DNA of 64,000 nt from Pseudomonas sp. 10-1B (GCF_000935045.1 NZ_JYKS01000023.1:186001-250000), one strand, 5' to 3'; shown: positions 30,867-42,020, counted from the first letter of the stretch. The notes: a model not told the origin generated them from the sequence alone. Program-made: numbers and translations.

Positions 30867-32033
30867 ATGAATACCGCCGTGAACGTCAATGTCGTGCATG
30901 AGTCCGAAGCCCAGCGCCAACATGCCCGGGTGCGCATTCCCGCCAAGCTGCGTTTCCTGGACGCCCAGCGCCAGACCCACGAAGTGAAGGTCGATGACCT
31001 GTCCGCCGGTGGCCTGAGCTTCCATACCAAGCAACAGCTGGCGGTGGGCGATGTGCTGCGCGGGCGCCTGCAGTTCGTGGTCGACAACCTGGGGCTGTCG
31101 ATCGACATCGAGTTCCAGGTGCGCTCGTACCACCCCGACAGCGGCCGTACCGGTGCGCAGTTCCAGAACCTCGAACCACGCGACATCGCCACCTTGCGGC
31201 ACATCATCACCACGCACCTGTCGGGTGAGCTGATCAGCGTCGGCGACGTGCTCAGCACCCTGCAGCGCGACAACTTCACCAAGGCGCGCAAGCAGAAGGA
31301 CGGTGGCAATGGCCTGAGCGCCTTCGGCCGGCTCAAGGCGGTCACCGTCACCCTCGGCGTGTTCGTGGTCGGCGTGGCGGCCTTCGGCTTCGTCGCCAAG
31401 TCGCTGTACGGCATGTACTTCGTCAGCCATGCCGAAGCCGGCGTGGTCGCGGTACCGACCACCAACGTCACCATGCCGCGCGACGGCACCGTCAACAGCC
31501 TGGTCGAAAGCGGCGGGCAGATCGCCAAGGGTGCGCCACTGGCCAGCTTCACCACCAGCATGCTGGACATGCTCAAGGGCAACCTGGAAGACGCGCAACT
31601 GGAGCCGGCGAAGATCGAAGAGCTGTTCGGCAAGCAGCTGTCCGGCACCCTCACCAGCCCCTGCGATTGCGTGGTCGCCCGCCAGCTGGTGGACGACGGC
31701 CAGTACGCCGCCAAGGGCCAGCCGATCTTCCAGCTGATCCCACGTACCACCAACCCGATGGTCGAGGCACGCTTCAGCTACCGCCAGTTCGACGAGGTCA
31801 AGCCGGGTACCCGGGTCAACTTCCAGGTCGCCGGCGAAGACGAAGTGCGTACTGGCCAGATCGTCAGCAGCACCAGCCTCAACAGTGAAGACCTGTCTTC
31901 CGACATCCGCGTGCAGATCAAGCCCGACAGCGCCATGCCGGCTGAACTGGCCGGGCGCCCTACTTCGGTCAACAGCGACCGTGGCCCCTCGCTGAACTGG
32001 CTGATCGACAAAGCCGTGGCCCGTGGTCTGTAA
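30867..32033 (+). CDS. alg44: Alginate co-polymerase Alg44 (PilZ c-di-GMP receptor)
   Basis: A 388-residue protein with a cytosolic PilZ domain (residues about 15-115), one transmembrane helix (about 157-180) and a periplasmic HlyD-like part. The c-di-GMP binding residues Arg17, Arg21, Asp44 and Ser46 (RQHAR and DDLSAGG) fall at the P. aeruginosa positions, so alginate polymerisation should be c-di-GMP-dependent here. AGGA precedes the ATG. Confidence 0.96.
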   Translation: MNTAVNVNVVHESEAQRQHARVRIPAKLRFLDAQRQTHEVKVDDLSAGGLSFHTKQQLAVGDVLRGRLQFVVDNLGLSIDIEFQVRSYHPDSGRTGAQFQNLEPRDIATLRHIITTHLSGELISVGDVLSTLQRDNFTKARKQKDGGNGLSAFGRLKAVTVTLGVFVVGVAAFGFVAKSLYGMYFVSHAEAGVVAVPTTNVTMPRDGTVNSLVESGGQIAKGAPLASFTTSMLDMLKGNLEDAQLEPAKIEELFGKQLSGTLTSPCDCVVARQLVDDGQYAAKGQPIFQLIPRTTNPMVEARFSYRQFDEVKPGTRVNFQVAGEDEVRTGQIVSSTSLNSEDLSSDIRVQIKPDSAMPAELAGRPTSVNSDRGPSLNWLIDKAVARGL

Positions 32034-32045
32034 GAGGATCGGACA

Positions 32046-33575
32046 ATGATCTCTGACACCAACACATACCATGTAGGAGCGGGCTCGCCCGCGAAGAGGC
32101 CAGCATGGGCAGCATCGCCGGCCATGCCAATTCGCGGGCTTGCCCGCTCCCACAGGGTGCGAGTAAACCTGGGACTATGTGGCCTGGCCATGGCCATCAC
32201 CATCACCCTGGCCGGCTGTGCCGGCCTGCCTGACCAGCGCCTGGCCAACGAAGCCATGAAGCGCGGTGACACGGCGCTGGCCGAACGCAACTACAAGGCC
32301 CTGGCCGACCTGGGCTACAGCGATGCGCAAGTGGGCCTGGCCGACATCAAGGTGGCCACCCGCGACCCGGCGCAAGTCAAGGAAGCCGAGGCCACCTACC
32401 GCGCCGCCGCGGCCACCTCGCCACGTGCCCAGGCGCGCCTTGGCCGCCTGCTGGTGGCCAAGCCCGACAGCACCCAGGCCGAGCGTGAAGAAGCCGAGAC
32501 CTTGCTCAAGCTCGCCGCCCAGCAAGGTGAAAGCAATACCCTGATCCCGCTGGCGATGCTCTATCTGACCTATCCGCAGAGCTTCCCCAAGGTCAACGCA
32601 CAGCAGCAGATCGACCAGTGGCGCGCCGCCGGCAACCCGGAAGCGGGCCTGGCCCAGGTGCTGCTGTACCGCACCCAGGGCACCTACGACCAGCATCTGG
32701 GCGAAGTGGAAAAGATCTGCAAGGCCGCCCTGAACACCACCGACATCTGCTACGTCGAGTTGGCCACCGTGTACCAGAAGCGTGGCCAGGCCGACCAGCA
32801 GGCCGCCCTGCTCGATCAGCTCAAGGCCGCCTACGCCCGCGGCGCAGTACCGGCCACCCGGGTCGACAGCGTTGCCCGGGTGCTGGCCGACCGCAGCCTC
32901 GGCCAGACCGACGAAAAAACCGCCAAGGAGCTGCTCGAACAGGTGGCCCCGGCCAACCCGGCGTCCTGGGTCAGCCTGGCCCAGCTGGTGTACGACTTCC
33001 CCGAACTGGGCGACAACGACCAGTTGCTGGCCTACATCGACAAGGGCCGCGAAGCCGAACAGCCACGCGCCGAACTGTTACTGGGGCGCCTGTACTACGA
33101 AGGCAAGACACTGCCTGCCGATGCGGCAAAAGCCGAGCAACACCTGCAGGCCGCCGCCGATGCCGGCGAAATCAGCGCCCATTACTACCTGGGCCAGCTG
33201 TACCGCCGCGGCTACCTGGGCAACGTCGAGCCGCAGAAGGCGGTCGACCATCTGCTGGCCGCCGCCCGTGGCGGGCAGAACAGCGCCGACTACGCCCTGG
33301 CCCAGCTGTTCAGCGAAGGCCATGGCATCCGCCCTGAACCAGGCAACGCCTGGGTGTTCGCCCAGCTGTCGCAGGTAAACCCGACGCCGCAGTCCAGCGA
33401 ACTGCTGCAACAGCTCGACCAGCAACTCACGCCTGACCAGCGCAGCCAGGCCCAGCGCCTGCTGGCGCAGGAGAAGCAGGCCCGCGGCAGCATGGCCCAG
33501 GGCAGCAACAGCACCCTGGCCCTCGAAGCCCTGCAAGACGACGAAAAAGAAGTAGACGGTGAGGACTCGCTATGA
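32046..33575 (+). CDS. algK: Alginate export lipoprotein AlgK (start region carries a REP insertion)
   Basis: Outer-membrane lipoprotein scaffold with Sel1/TPR-like repeats that helps AlgE reach the membrane. The mature part begins after the lipobox LAGC ([13 protein letters not shown]) and has Sel1 repeats such as [13 protein letters not shown] and [15 protein letters not shown]. Two starts compete. The ATG at 32046 has an excellent AGAGGA, 12 nt after the alg44 stop, but the next 37 codons include a REP pair. A GTG at 32157 lies right before the signal peptide but has only a weak GG-rich upstream. The reading frame stays open through the REP. Confidence 0.9.
   Translation: MISDTNTYHVGAGSPAKRPAWAASPAMPIRGLARSHRVRVNLGLCGLAMAITITLAGCAGLPDQRLANEAMKRGDTALAERNYKALADLGYSDAQVGLADIKVATRDPAQVKEAEATYRAAAATSPRAQARLGRLLVAKPDSTQAEREEAETLLKLAAQQGESNTLIPLAMLYLTYPQSFPKVNAQQQIDQWRAAGNPEAGLAQVLLYRTQGTYDQHLGEVEKICKAALNTTDICYVELATVYQKRGQADQQAALLDQLKAAYARGAVPATRVDSVARVLADRSLGQTDEKTAKELLEQVAPANPASWVSLAQLVYDFPELGDNDQLLAYIDKGREAEQPRAELLLGRLYYEGKTLPADAAKAEQHLQAAADAGEISAHYYLGQLYRRGYLGNVEPQKAVDHLLAAARGGQNSADYALAQLFSEGHGIRPEPGNAWVFAQLSQVNPTPQSSELLQQLDQQLTPDQRSQAQRLLAQEKQARGSMAQGSNSTLALEALQDDEKEVDGEDSL
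32072..32156. repeat. REP pair inside the 5' end of algK
   Basis: Inverted TGTAGGAGCGGGCTCGCCCG and TTCGCGGGCTTGCCCGCTCC. It is within the algK reading frame, between the ATG with the good ribosome-binding site and the codons for the lipoprotein signal. Confidence 0.92.
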
Positions 33576-35050
33576 CGCTCAATCCCTTCGTGAAAGCCGG
33601 CATCGGCCTGAGCTTCGCCCTGCTGTGGTCCTGCCCGACCCTGGCCGACATGACGGCCCAGAAAAACTTCGGCCTCGATGTGAAGATCACTGGCCAGTCC
33701 GAAGACGACCGCGACCTCGGCACCCGCTCCGGCGGTGACGTCAACGGCCTGGGCCTTGACCTGCGCCCCTGGGTGTATGGCGAGCGCGGTAACTGGAGCG
33801 CCTACGCCATGGGCCAGGCTGTGGCCGCCACCGACACCATCGAAACCGATACCCTGCGCCAGAACGACGACGGTAGCGCCACCGACACCAGCAACCACGG
33901 CCGTACGCCAGACAAGAGCTACCTGGCCATGCGTGAGTTCTGGGTCGGCTACAGCGGCCTCACGCAGTACCCCGGCGAACAGCTGCGCCTGGGCCGCCAG
34001 CGCCTGCGCAGCGACGATGGCATGTGGCGCGATACCAACATCGAGGCGCTGAACTGGACCTTCGACACCACCCTGCTCAAGGCCGACCTGGGCGTGGCCC
34101 AGCGCTTCAGCGAATACCGCACCGACCTGACCGAGCTGGCCCCGGAAGACAAGGACCGCACGCACATCTACGGCAACCTCGCCACGCAGTGGACACCTGG
34201 CCACTGGGTAGGCGTACGTGCCCACCACAGCCACGACAGCGGCAGCCTGAAGAACCCGGGCGAAACCATCGACGGGCTGGACAAGACCCGCACCGGCGAC
34301 CTCACCTGGCTGGGCCTGGAGGCCAACAGCGACGCCTACAACTGGCGCAACGATCACACCGTCAACTACTGGGGCAGCGTCACCTGGCTGACCGGTGACC
34401 GCGACACCCTGAGCAGCCAGGCCGTAGGTGACGAACAGGTCGCCACCGGCAAACAGAGCGGCGACGTCAACGCCTGGGCCACCGACCTCGGTATCCGCCT
34501 GCGCCTGGACCCGCAATGGCAGGTCGGTGCGGCATACGCCCGCGGCAGCGGCGGCGGTGGCGACGACGGCTCGAACAACTTCGAGCAGACTGGCCTGGAG
34601 AGCAACCGCTCCAACTACACCGGCACCCGCTCACGCGTGCACCGCTTCGGCGAAGCCTTCCGCGGCGAGCTGGGCAACCTGCAGGCGGCCACCCTGTTCG
34701 CCTCCTGGCAACTGCGCGACGACTACGACGCCAGCTTCATCTACCACAAGTTCTGGCGTGTCGACGGCAACCAGAACATCGGCTCCAGCGGCATCAACGC
34801 GGTGGTCAACGACAACGGCGTGAACCGCCCACTGGTAGACGGCGAAAAAGACCTCGGCCAGGAAATGGACGTGGTCGTGACCAAGTACTTCAAGCAAGGC
34901 CTGTTGCCGGCCTCGATGAGCCAGGCCATCGACGAGCCCTCCGCGCTGGTGCGCCTGCGCGCCGGCGTGTTCAAGCCAGGCGACGCCTACGGCAAGGAAA
35001 CGGACTCGTACATGCACCGCGCCTTCGTCGATGTGATCTGGCGCTTCTGA
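33572..35050 (+). CDS. algE: Alginate outer-membrane porin AlgE
   Basis: A 492-residue 18-stranded beta-barrel that exports alginate across the outer membrane. Signal peptide to about residue 24 ([11 protein letters not shown]). Alternating aromatic/polar strands are seen throughout, with Arg/Lys-rich pore-lining loops ([13 protein letters not shown]), and it ends with a terminal Phe (VDVIWRF) typical of barrels. The start overlaps the algK stop by 4 nt (ATGA). Confidence 0.95.
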   Translation: MTLNPFVKAGIGLSFALLWSCPTLADMTAQKNFGLDVKITGQSEDDRDLGTRSGGDVNGLGLDLRPWVYGERGNWSAYAMGQAVAATDTIETDTLRQNDDGSATDTSNHGRTPDKSYLAMREFWVGYSGLTQYPGEQLRLGRQRLRSDDGMWRDTNIEALNWTFDTTLLKADLGVAQRFSEYRTDLTELAPEDKDRTHIYGNLATQWTPGHWVGVRAHHSHDSGSLKNPGETIDGLDKTRTGDLTWLGLEANSDAYNWRNDHTVNYWGSVTWLTGDRDTLSSQAVGDEQVATGKQSGDVNAWATDLGIRLRLDPQWQVGAAYARGSGGGGDDGSNNFEQTGLESNRSNYTGTRSRVHRFGEAFRGELGNLQAATLFASWQLRDDYDASFIYHKFWRVDGNQNIGSSGINAVVNDNGVNRPLVDGEKDLGQEMDVVVTKYFKQGLLPASMSQAIDEPSALVRLRAGVFKPGDAYGKETDSYMHRAFVDVIWRF

Positions 35051-35072
35051 GGCCGGTAGAGGACTTACCGTT

Positions 35073-36632
35073 ATGAACCTTCACCCGCACTTACGTCACA
35101 GCCTGCTGGCCAGCGCCTTGCTGCTGGCCTCGGGCCTGGCCAGCGCCGCAGAGCCCCAGGTGATCGCCAAGGAGCTGCAGCAGGCCAAGACCTACACCGT
35201 GGCCAGCGCGCCGATCGAGCCGCTGCAGATGGACCCGCCCAAGCTGCCCGACCTGACCGGCTACACCGCCCAGGCCGTGCAGAAGAAGATCGACCGCCGC
35301 CACAAGGGCAAGGTCAGCCTGCGCCGCATGTTCCAGGAGGACACCCTCAAGGAGTTCGTCGGCGGTGACAACAAGGCAGCCGAGTGGGTGCAGCGCCAGC
35401 ACGGCATCCCGCAGGCGATCTTCGTCGATGACGGCCATGTCGACCTGGTCGAGCTGAGCAAGAAGGTACCCCGGCAGTACCTCAGCGAAGTCGAGCCAGG
35501 GGTTTACCTGGCGCGTCTGCCGATCGTGGTCGGGCAGAAGGGCATCCTCGAGATCGACGGCAAGGTCAAGCAGCTGCGCCTGTCCCAGGAGGGCGGTTCG
35601 TTCCTGGTCAACGACGGCAAGCTGTTCGTCACCGACACCCAGGTAACTGGCTGGCGGGAAAAGGACAACGGCCCGGCGACCTTCCGCTCGCCCAAGGAAT
35701 TCCGCCCGTTCCTGCTGTCGTGGGGCGGCACCGAGACCTACATCGTCAACAGCAAGATGGCCAGCTTCGGCTACGCCAAGTCCAAGTCGTATGGCGTGAG
35801 CATCTCGCAGTACACACCGAACATGGCCAAGCGCATGGGCCGCCCGGAGCCCACCGGCTGGATCATCGGCTCGGAGTTCAGCGACATGTGGTACGGCTTC
35901 TACTGCTACGAGACCCAGGATTTCGTGGTCAAGGACAGCACCTACCGCGACAACATCGTCTACGGCATCGACCCGCACGACCGTTCGCACCGGCTGATCA
36001 TCGCCGGCAACACGGTGCATGGCACCAAGAAGAAGCACGGCATCATCGTTTCGCGTGAGGTCAACGACAGCTGGATCATCAACAACAAGAGCTACGACAA
36101 CAAGCTCTCCGGCGTGGTGATCGACCGTAACAGCGTCAACAACCTGGTGGCCTACAACGAGATCTACCGCAACCACACCGACGGCATCACCCTGTACGAA
36201 AGCGGCGACAACCTGATCTGGGGCAACAAGCTGATCAACAACCGCCGCCACGGCATCCGCGTGCGTAACAGCGTGAACATCCGCCTGTACGAAAACGTCG
36301 CCATGGCCAACGGCCTGGTCGGCGTGTACGGCCACATCAAGGACCTTTCCGACACCGACCGCGACATCGCCCTCGACCCGTTCGACACCAAGGTGTCGCT
36401 GATCGTGGTCGGCGGCGAGCTGGCGGCCAACGGCTCCGGCCCGTTGTCGATCGACTCGCCGCTGTCGGTCGAGCTGTACAAGGTGTCCATGCTCGCCCCG
36501 CGCAAGGCCAGTGGCATCAGCCTCAACGGCATCCTCGGCGAACGCCAGGACGAAATCCTCGACCTGCTGGTGCGCCAGCAGAAGGCTGTGCTGATCGACC
36601 CGGTCGAACGCCAGACCGAAATGATCGATTAA
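35073..36632 (+). CDS. algG: Mannuronan C5-epimerase AlgG
   Basis: A 519-residue periplasmic enzyme converting D-mannuronate to L-guluronate in the polymer. Signal peptide to about residue 26 (LASGLASAA). Right-handed beta-helix (CASH) repeats occupy the C-terminal two-thirds; the catalytic DPHDRSH motif is at residues 300-306. AGAGGA upstream of the ATG. Also part of the export scaffold in P. aeruginosa. Confidence 0.96.
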   Translation: MNLHPHLRHSLLASALLLASGLASAAEPQVIAKELQQAKTYTVASAPIEPLQMDPPKLPDLTGYTAQAVQKKIDRRHKGKVSLRRMFQEDTLKEFVGGDNKAAEWVQRQHGIPQAIFVDDGHVDLVELSKKVPRQYLSEVEPGVYLARLPIVVGQKGILEIDGKVKQLRLSQEGGSFLVNDGKLFVTDTQVTGWREKDNGPATFRSPKEFRPFLLSWGGTETYIVNSKMASFGYAKSKSYGVSISQYTPNMAKRMGRPEPTGWIIGSEFSDMWYGFYCYETQDFVVKDSTYRDNIVYGIDPHDRSHRLIIAGNTVHGTKKKHGIIVSREVNDSWIINNKSYDNKLSGVVIDRNSVNNLVAYNEIYRNHTDGITLYESGDNLIWGNKLINNRRHGIRVRNSVNIRLYENVAMANGLVGVYGHIKDLSDTDRDIALDPFDTKVSLIVVGGELAANGSGPLSIDSPLSVELYKVSMLAPRKASGISLNGILGERQDEILDLLVRQQKAVLIDPVERQTEMID

Positions 36633-36645
36633 GGAAGCCCAGACC

Positions 36646-38085
36646 ATGACTCCACACCTGATGAAACTGCTGGGCCTGTCCGCCGCCCTCCTGGCGATCA
36701 GCCAGGGCGTGCGCGCCGAAGAGGTCAAGGCCCCGACCTTCAGCGCCGAGCCCTGCTGCCAGCTGTGCCCCGAAGCGCACGACGCCAGCCGCTACACCAC
36801 CCGCTACCAGCAGAACTTCACCACGCTGGTGCAGGCCCAGGGTGACTGGCTGTTCCGTACCCGCGAAGACCTGCGCACCGAGTTCAACACCACGCCGGCC
36901 GGCTACAAGCGCCTGCAGCAGGTGCACGACGCATTCAAGAAGCGCGGCGTGGAACTGGTGGTGGTGTACCAGCCGACCCGTGGCCTGGTGAACCGCAACA
37001 TGCTCAACCCGGCCGAGAAAGCCGCGTTCGACTACCAGAAGGCCCTGGGCAACTACCAGGCCATGCTCAAGCGCTTCGCCAGCATGGGCTACAACGTGCC
37101 CGACCTGTCGCCGCTGACCAACGAGCAACTGGCCGCCGCCGACCAGGGCAAGGACTTCTACTTCCGTGGCGACCAGCACTGGACGCCGTACGGCGCCGAG
37201 CGCGCGGCCAAGATCGTGGCCGACACCGTGCACAAGATGCCGGCCTTCGAAGGCATCCCGCGCAAGGAATTCGAAACCCACAAGTCCGGGCGCATGGGCA
37301 AGACCGGCACCCTGCACAACGTCGCCGGCCAGCTATGCGGCACCAGCTACGCCGTCCAGTACATGGACCAGTTCGCCACCGAACCGAAAGGTTCCAGCGG
37401 CGGCGACGACCTGTTCGGTGACGGCGGCAACGCGCAGATCACCCTGGTCGGCACCAGCCACAGTGGCAAGAACTACAACTTCTCCGGTTTCCTCGAACAG
37501 TACATTGGCGCCGACGTGCTCAACGTCGCCTTCCCTGGCGGCGGCCTGGAAGGCTCGATGATCCAGTACCTGGGCAGCGAAGAATTCCAGAACAACCCGC
37601 CGAAGATCCTGATCTGGGAATTCTCGCCGCTGTACCGCCTGGACCAGGAAACCATCTGGCGGCAGATCCTTGGCCTGCTCGACGACGGCTGCGATGACCG
37701 ACCGGCGCTGATGAGCGCCAGCACCACCCTCAAGCCCGGCAACAACGAGCTGATGGTCAACGGCAAGGGCGGCGTGATCAAAAACCTGGTCAACCGCAAC
37801 CTGCAGATGGACGTCAAGTTCGAAGACCCGTCGGTGAAGGTGCTGCAGGCCACCCTCTGGTACCTCAACGGCCGCCACGAGGACATCAAGCTGGAAAAAC
37901 CGGAAACCTCCGAAACCGACGGCCGCTTTGTCTTCCAGATGCGCGAAGACGAGGACTGGGCCAGCCAGAGCCTGCTGGCGTTCGAGATTCAGGGGCCGGA
38001 AAGCGGCACCCAGAAGGTCGAGGCCAAGCTCTGCAAACGCAACAACTTCGCCATGCCTGCGCAGACCGCGCAGGCCGGCCAGTGA
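36646..38085 (+). CDS. algX: Alginate O-acetyltransferase AlgX
   Basis: A 479-residue periplasmic protein with an N-terminal SGNH-like acetyltransferase domain and a C-terminal carbohydrate-binding module. Catalytic-type residues are visible in FRGDQHWTP (Asp-x-His) and GTSHSGK (Ser). A signal peptide ends near VRAEE. It performs terminal O-acetylation of alginate using acetyl groups delivered by AlgI/AlgJ/AlgF. Confidence 0.95.
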   Translation: MTPHLMKLLGLSAALLAISQGVRAEEVKAPTFSAEPCCQLCPEAHDASRYTTRYQQNFTTLVQAQGDWLFRTREDLRTEFNTTPAGYKRLQQVHDAFKKRGVELVVVYQPTRGLVNRNMLNPAEKAAFDYQKALGNYQAMLKRFASMGYNVPDLSPLTNEQLAAADQGKDFYFRGDQHWTPYGAERAAKIVADTVHKMPAFEGIPRKEFETHKSGRMGKTGTLHNVAGQLCGTSYAVQYMDQFATEPKGSSGGDDLFGDGGNAQITLVGTSHSGKNYNFSGFLEQYIGADVLNVAFPGGGLEGSMIQYLGSEEFQNNPPKILIWEFSPLYRLDQETIWRQILGLLDDGCDDRPALMSASTTLKPGNNELMVNGKGGVIKNLVNRNLQMDVKFEDPSVKVLQATLWYLNGRHEDIKLEKPETSETDGRFVFQMREDEDWASQSLLAFEIQGPESGTQKVEAKLCKRNNFAMPAQTAQAGQ

Positions 38086-38092
38086 GGCGACC

Positions 38093-39196
38093 ATGACTGC
38101 ATTCAAACCAATCTTCAGCCCCGCCCTGCTTGCCTTGGCCCTGTTTGGCAGTGCCGCGCATGCCGCCCTGGTGCCACCGCAGGGGTATTACGAGGGCATC
38201 GAGCAGTTGAAAACCGGGGACGGCAATTTCCGCTGTGAAGCGGCACCCAAGCCATACACCGGCGCACTGCAGTTCCGCAGCAAGTACGAGGGCTCGGACA
38301 AGGCCCGGGCAACGCTCAACGTCGCCTCGGAGAAAGCCTTTCGCAAGTCCACCGCGGACATCACCACACTGGAAAAGGTCGTGAGCAAGATGGTCGGCCA
38401 GTACATGCGTGACGGCCGCCCGGCGCAGCTCGACTGCACCCTGGCCTGGCTGGGCAGCTGGGCGCGTGCCGATGCGCTGATGTCGACCGACTACAACCAC
38501 ACCGGCAAATCCATGCGCAAATGGGCGCTGGGCAGCATGAGTGGTTCGTGGTTGCGCCTGAAGTTCTCCAACTCGCAGCCGCTGGCCGCGCACCAGGCCG
38601 AGGCAGAGCTGATCGAAAAATGGTTCGCCCGCCTGGCCGAGCAAACCGTGCGTGACTGGAGCAACCTGCCGCTGGAAAAGATCAACAACCACAGCTACTG
38701 GGCGGCCTGGTCGGTGATGGCCACGGCCGTGGCTACTGACCGCCGCGACCTGTTCGACTGGGCGGTGAAGGAATACAAGATCGGCGCCAACCAGGTCGAC
38801 GAGCAGGGCTTCTTGCCCAACGAGATCAAGCGCAAGCAGCGCGCCCTGGCCTACCACAACTACGCCCTGCCACCACTGGCGATGATCGCCAGCTTCGCCC
38901 AGGTCAATGGCGTGGATGTGCGTGGCGAGAACGACAATGCCCTGCAGCGCCTGGCGCAGCGGGTATTGGCCGGGTCGAAGGACCCCAGCGCGTTCAAGGC
39001 CCGCAATGGCCAGAAGCAGGACATGAAAGACCTGAAGATCGACAGCAAGTACGCCTGGATGGAGCCCTACTGCAGCCTGTATGCGTGCAGTGGCGACACC
39101 CTGCAGCGCAAGCGCGGCATGCAGCCGTTCAACAGCTTCCGGCTGGGCGGCGACCTGACCCGGGTCTACGACCCAAGCGCAGAATCGAAAAAGTAA
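38093..39196 (+). CDS. algL: Alginate lyase AlgL
   Basis: A 367-residue periplasmic polysaccharide lyase (family 5) that clears mislocalised alginate. Signal peptide ends near SAAHA. The alpha/alpha-barrel active site includes NNHSYWAAW (catalytic His) and the Arg/Tyr-containing [14 protein letters not shown] segment. The ATG at 38093 ([18 protein letters not shown]) with GAGG upstream is chosen; a longer reading lacks a signal peptide. A REP pair separates it from algI. Confidence 0.95.
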   Translation: MTAFKPIFSPALLALALFGSAAHAALVPPQGYYEGIEQLKTGDGNFRCEAAPKPYTGALQFRSKYEGSDKARATLNVASEKAFRKSTADITTLEKVVSKMVGQYMRDGRPAQLDCTLAWLGSWARADALMSTDYNHTGKSMRKWALGSMSGSWLRLKFSNSQPLAAHQAEAELIEKWFARLAEQTVRDWSNLPLEKINNHSYWAAWSVMATAVATDRRDLFDWAVKEYKIGANQVDEQGFLPNEIKRKQRALAYHNYALPPLAMIASFAQVNGVDVRGENDNALQRLAQRVLAGSKDPSAFKARNGQKQDMKDLKIDSKYAWMEPYCSLYACSGDTLQRKRGMQPFNSFRLGGDLTRVYDPSAESKK

Positions 39197-39206
39197 CGCA
39201 AAGCTC

Positions 39207-39296
39207 TTGTAGGAGCGGGTTTACCCGCGAAAGGGCCGGGCCTGCCATGTGCGGTGCCTGTGCCGGCCTCTTCGCGGGTAAACCCGCTCCTACAGG
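39207..39296. repeat. REP pair inside the alginate operon (algL-algI)
   Basis: Inverted TGTAGGAGCGGGTTTACCCG and CTTCGCGGGTAAACCCGCTC. It splits the operon into algD-algL and algI-algA halves with a 182-nt gap. Confidence 0.9.
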
Positions 39297-39378
39297 GATC
39301 TAGGTAGCCCGCCACATTTGTGTGGGGGGTTTGGGGGGCGCTGTGCCCCGGATGCTGTGAACAAAAAGGAGAACCGGG

Positions 39379-40836
39379 ATGGTCTTCTCGTCCAACGTGT
39401 TCCTGTTCCTGTTCTTGCCGATTTTCCTCGGCCTGTACTACTTGAGCGGGCAACGTTATCGCAACCTGCTGCTGCTGATCGCCAGCTACATCTTCTATGC
39501 CTGGTGGCGGGTGGACTTCCTCGCCTTGTTCGCCGGGGTCACCCTGTGGAACTACTGGATCGGCCTGAAAGTCGGCGCCGCCGGCGTGCGCACCAAGCCG
39601 GCCCAACGCTGGCTGCTGCTGGGCGTGGGCGTCGACCTGGCGATCCTCGGCTACTTCAAGTACGCCAACTTCGGTGTCGACAGCCTCAACGCGATCATCG
39701 CCTCGTTCGGCCTGGAGCCGTTCATCCTCACCCATGTGCTGCTGCCGATCGGTATCTCGTTCTATATCTTCGAGTCGATCAGCTACATCATCGACGTGTA
39801 CCGCGGCGACACCCCGGCCACCCGCAACCTGATCGACTTCGCCGCGTTCGTGGCGATCTTCCCGCACCTGATCGCCGGCCCCGTGCTGCGCTTCAAGGAC
39901 CTGGTCGACCAGTTCAACAACCGCACCCACACCCTGGACAAGTTCTCCGAAGGCTGCACCCGCTTCATGCAGGGCTTCATCAAGAAAGTGTTCATCGCCG
40001 ACACCCTGGCGGTGGTGGCCGACCATTGCTTCGCCTTGCAGAACCCGACCACTGGCGACGCCTGGCTCGGCGCCCTGGCCTATACCGCGCAGCTGTATTT
40101 CGACTTTAGCGGCTACAGCGACATGGCCATCGGCCTGGGGCTGATGATGGGCTTCCGCTTCATGGAGAACTTCAAGCAGCCGTACATCAGCCAGTCGATC
40201 ACCGAGTTCTGGCGACGCTGGCACATCAGCCTGTCGACCTGGCTGCGCGACTACCTGTACATCACCCTGGGCGGTAACCGCAAAGGTACCTTCAACACCT
40301 ACCGCAACCTGTTCCTGACCATGCTGCTGGGCGGCCTGTGGCACGGCGCCAACTTCACCTACATCATCTGGGGCGCCTGGCACGGCATGTGGCTGGCCAT
40401 CGAGCGGGCGCTGGGCATCGACACCAACCCGCAGCGTTTCAACCCGGTGAAATGGGCCTTCACCTTCCTGCTGGTGGTGTGCGGCTGGGTGATCTTCCGC
40501 GCCGAGAACCTGCATGTGGCCGGCCGCATGTACGGCGCCATGTTCAGCTTCGGCGACTGGCAACTGTCGGAACTCAACCGCGCCCAGCTCACTGGCTTGC
40601 AGGTAGCCACCCTGGTGCTCGCCTACATCACCCTGGCGTTCTTCGGGCTGCGTGACTTCTACCGCAACGCCAAGCCGACAGCCAAGGCCACCCCGGTGCA
40701 AATCAACAGCGACGGCACGATTGGCCTGGACTGGACCCGGGTGATGACCCGCGCCCTGGTCCTGCTGCTGTTCGTGGCCTCGATCCTCAAGCTTTCGGCG
40801 CAGAGCTACTCGCCGTTCCTTTACTTCCAGTTCTGA
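39379..40836 (+). CDS. algI: Alginate O-acetylation MBOAT protein AlgI
   Basis: A 485-residue polytopic membrane-bound O-acyltransferase that moves acetyl groups across the inner membrane. The MBOAT His is His322 in GGLWHGANFTYIIWGAWHG, matching P. aeruginosa numbering. Many hydrophobic helices are seen from residue 5 onward. GGAG lies 7 nt before the ATG. Confidence 0.96.
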   Translation: MVFSSNVFLFLFLPIFLGLYYLSGQRYRNLLLLIASYIFYAWWRVDFLALFAGVTLWNYWIGLKVGAAGVRTKPAQRWLLLGVGVDLAILGYFKYANFGVDSLNAIIASFGLEPFILTHVLLPIGISFYIFESISYIIDVYRGDTPATRNLIDFAAFVAIFPHLIAGPVLRFKDLVDQFNNRTHTLDKFSEGCTRFMQGFIKKVFIADTLAVVADHCFALQNPTTGDAWLGALAYTAQLYFDFSGYSDMAIGLGLMMGFRFMENFKQPYISQSITEFWRRWHISLSTWLRDYLYITLGGNRKGTFNTYRNLFLTMLLGGLWHGANFTYIIWGAWHGMWLAIERALGIDTNPQRFNPVKWAFTFLLVVCGWVIFRAENLHVAGRMYGAMFSFGDWQLSELNRAQLTGLQVATLVLAYITLAFFGLRDFYRNAKPTAKATPVQINSDGTIGLDWTRVMTRALVLLLFVASILKLSAQSYSPFLYFQF

Positions 40837-40846
40837 GGTTGATGAC

Positions 40847-42004
40847 ATGACCCGGACATTACGCATCACCTATTCACTGTCGTTCCTCGGCCTGCTGGTG
40901 GGCATGGGCGCCTGGTCCACCGGTGGCCTGCAGAATTTCCAGCGCACCGAGCAGATGAGCCTGCTCGACGGCAAGCTGGCCAAGGCCGCCGAAACCCACT
41001 ACGACGAGCAGTTCCCGATCAAGCGCCTGGGCACCAACCTGTGGGCGGCGATGGACTTCAAGCTGTTCAACGAAGGCCGCCCCGGCGTGGTGCTGGGCCG
41101 CGACCAGTGGCTGTTCAGCGACGAAGAGTTCAAGCCCACCGCCGGTGCCGAGCAGTTGATGCAGGAAAACCTGGCGCTGATCCGTGGCGTGCGCGACACC
41201 CTGCAGCAGCATGGCAGCCAGCTGGTGCTGGCGATCGTGCCGGCCAAGGCGCGGGTATACGCCGAGTACCTGGGCAAGGAGCTGCCGGCCAGCCTGCATG
41301 ACGACTTGTACAACCAGTTCCATGCCCAGGCGCGCCAGGCCAACGTGTTCGCCCCGGAACTGATGGCACCGCTGGAACAGGCCAAGGCCCGTGGCCAAGT
41401 ATTCCTGCGCACCGACACCCACTGGACGCCGATGGGCGCCGAAGTGGCGGCGCAGGCACTGGCCGAGGCAGTGGCTCGGCAAAGCCTGCTCAACGGCGAC
41501 CCGCAAACCTTCATCACCGAAGCCGGCAACACCGCCCCGTACAAGGGCGACCTGACCAACTTCCTGCCACTGGACCCGCTGTTCAGCAACCTGCTGCCGG
41601 CCCCGGACAACCTGCAGCAGCGCACCACCCGGCCAGCCGAGGCCGAGGGTGACGCCGATGACGCACTGTTCGCCGACCAGCAGATCCCGGTCGCGCTGGT
41701 GGGCACCAGCTACAGCGCCAACCCGCACTGGAACTTCCTCGGCGCGCTGCAGCAGGCGCTGCGCAGCGACGTGGCCAACTATGCCGAAGACGGCCATGGC
41801 CCGCTGCTGCCGATGCTCAAGTACCTGCAAAGCGATGCCTTCAAGAACGCCGCACCGCAAGTGGTGGTGTGGGAATTCCCCGAACGTTATCTGCCAATGA
41901 AGAACGACCTCAGCAGCTTCGATCCGCAGTGGATCGCCCAGCTGAAAAACACCCGTAAATCCGAAGAAAACCTGGCCCTGTCGTCCACCCGGACGAACCA
42001 CTGA
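40847..42004 (+). CDS. algJ: Alginate O-acetyltransferase AlgJ
   Basis: A 385-residue SGNH-like acetyltransferase, paralogous to the AlgX N-domain. An uncleaved signal anchor (about 8-26) holds it at the periplasmic face. Catalytic-type motifs are LRTDTHWTP (Asp-x-His) and GTSYSAN (Ser). 10 nt after algI. Confidence 0.95.
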   Translation: MTRTLRITYSLSFLGLLVGMGAWSTGGLQNFQRTEQMSLLDGKLAKAAETHYDEQFPIKRLGTNLWAAMDFKLFNEGRPGVVLGRDQWLFSDEEFKPTAGAEQLMQENLALIRGVRDTLQQHGSQLVLAIVPAKARVYAEYLGKELPASLHDDLYNQFHAQARQANVFAPELMAPLEQAKARGQVFLRTDTHWTPMGAEVAAQALAEAVARQSLLNGDPQTFITEAGNTAPYKGDLTNFLPLDPLFSNLLPAPDNLQQRTTRPAEAEGDADDALFADQQIPVALVGTSYSANPHWNFLGALQQALRSDVANYAEDGHGPLLPMLKYLQSDAFKNAAPQVVVWEFPERYLPMKNDLSSFDPQWIAQLKNTRKSEENLALSSTRTNH

Positions 42005-42020
42005 TCAGAGGAAATCGCAC

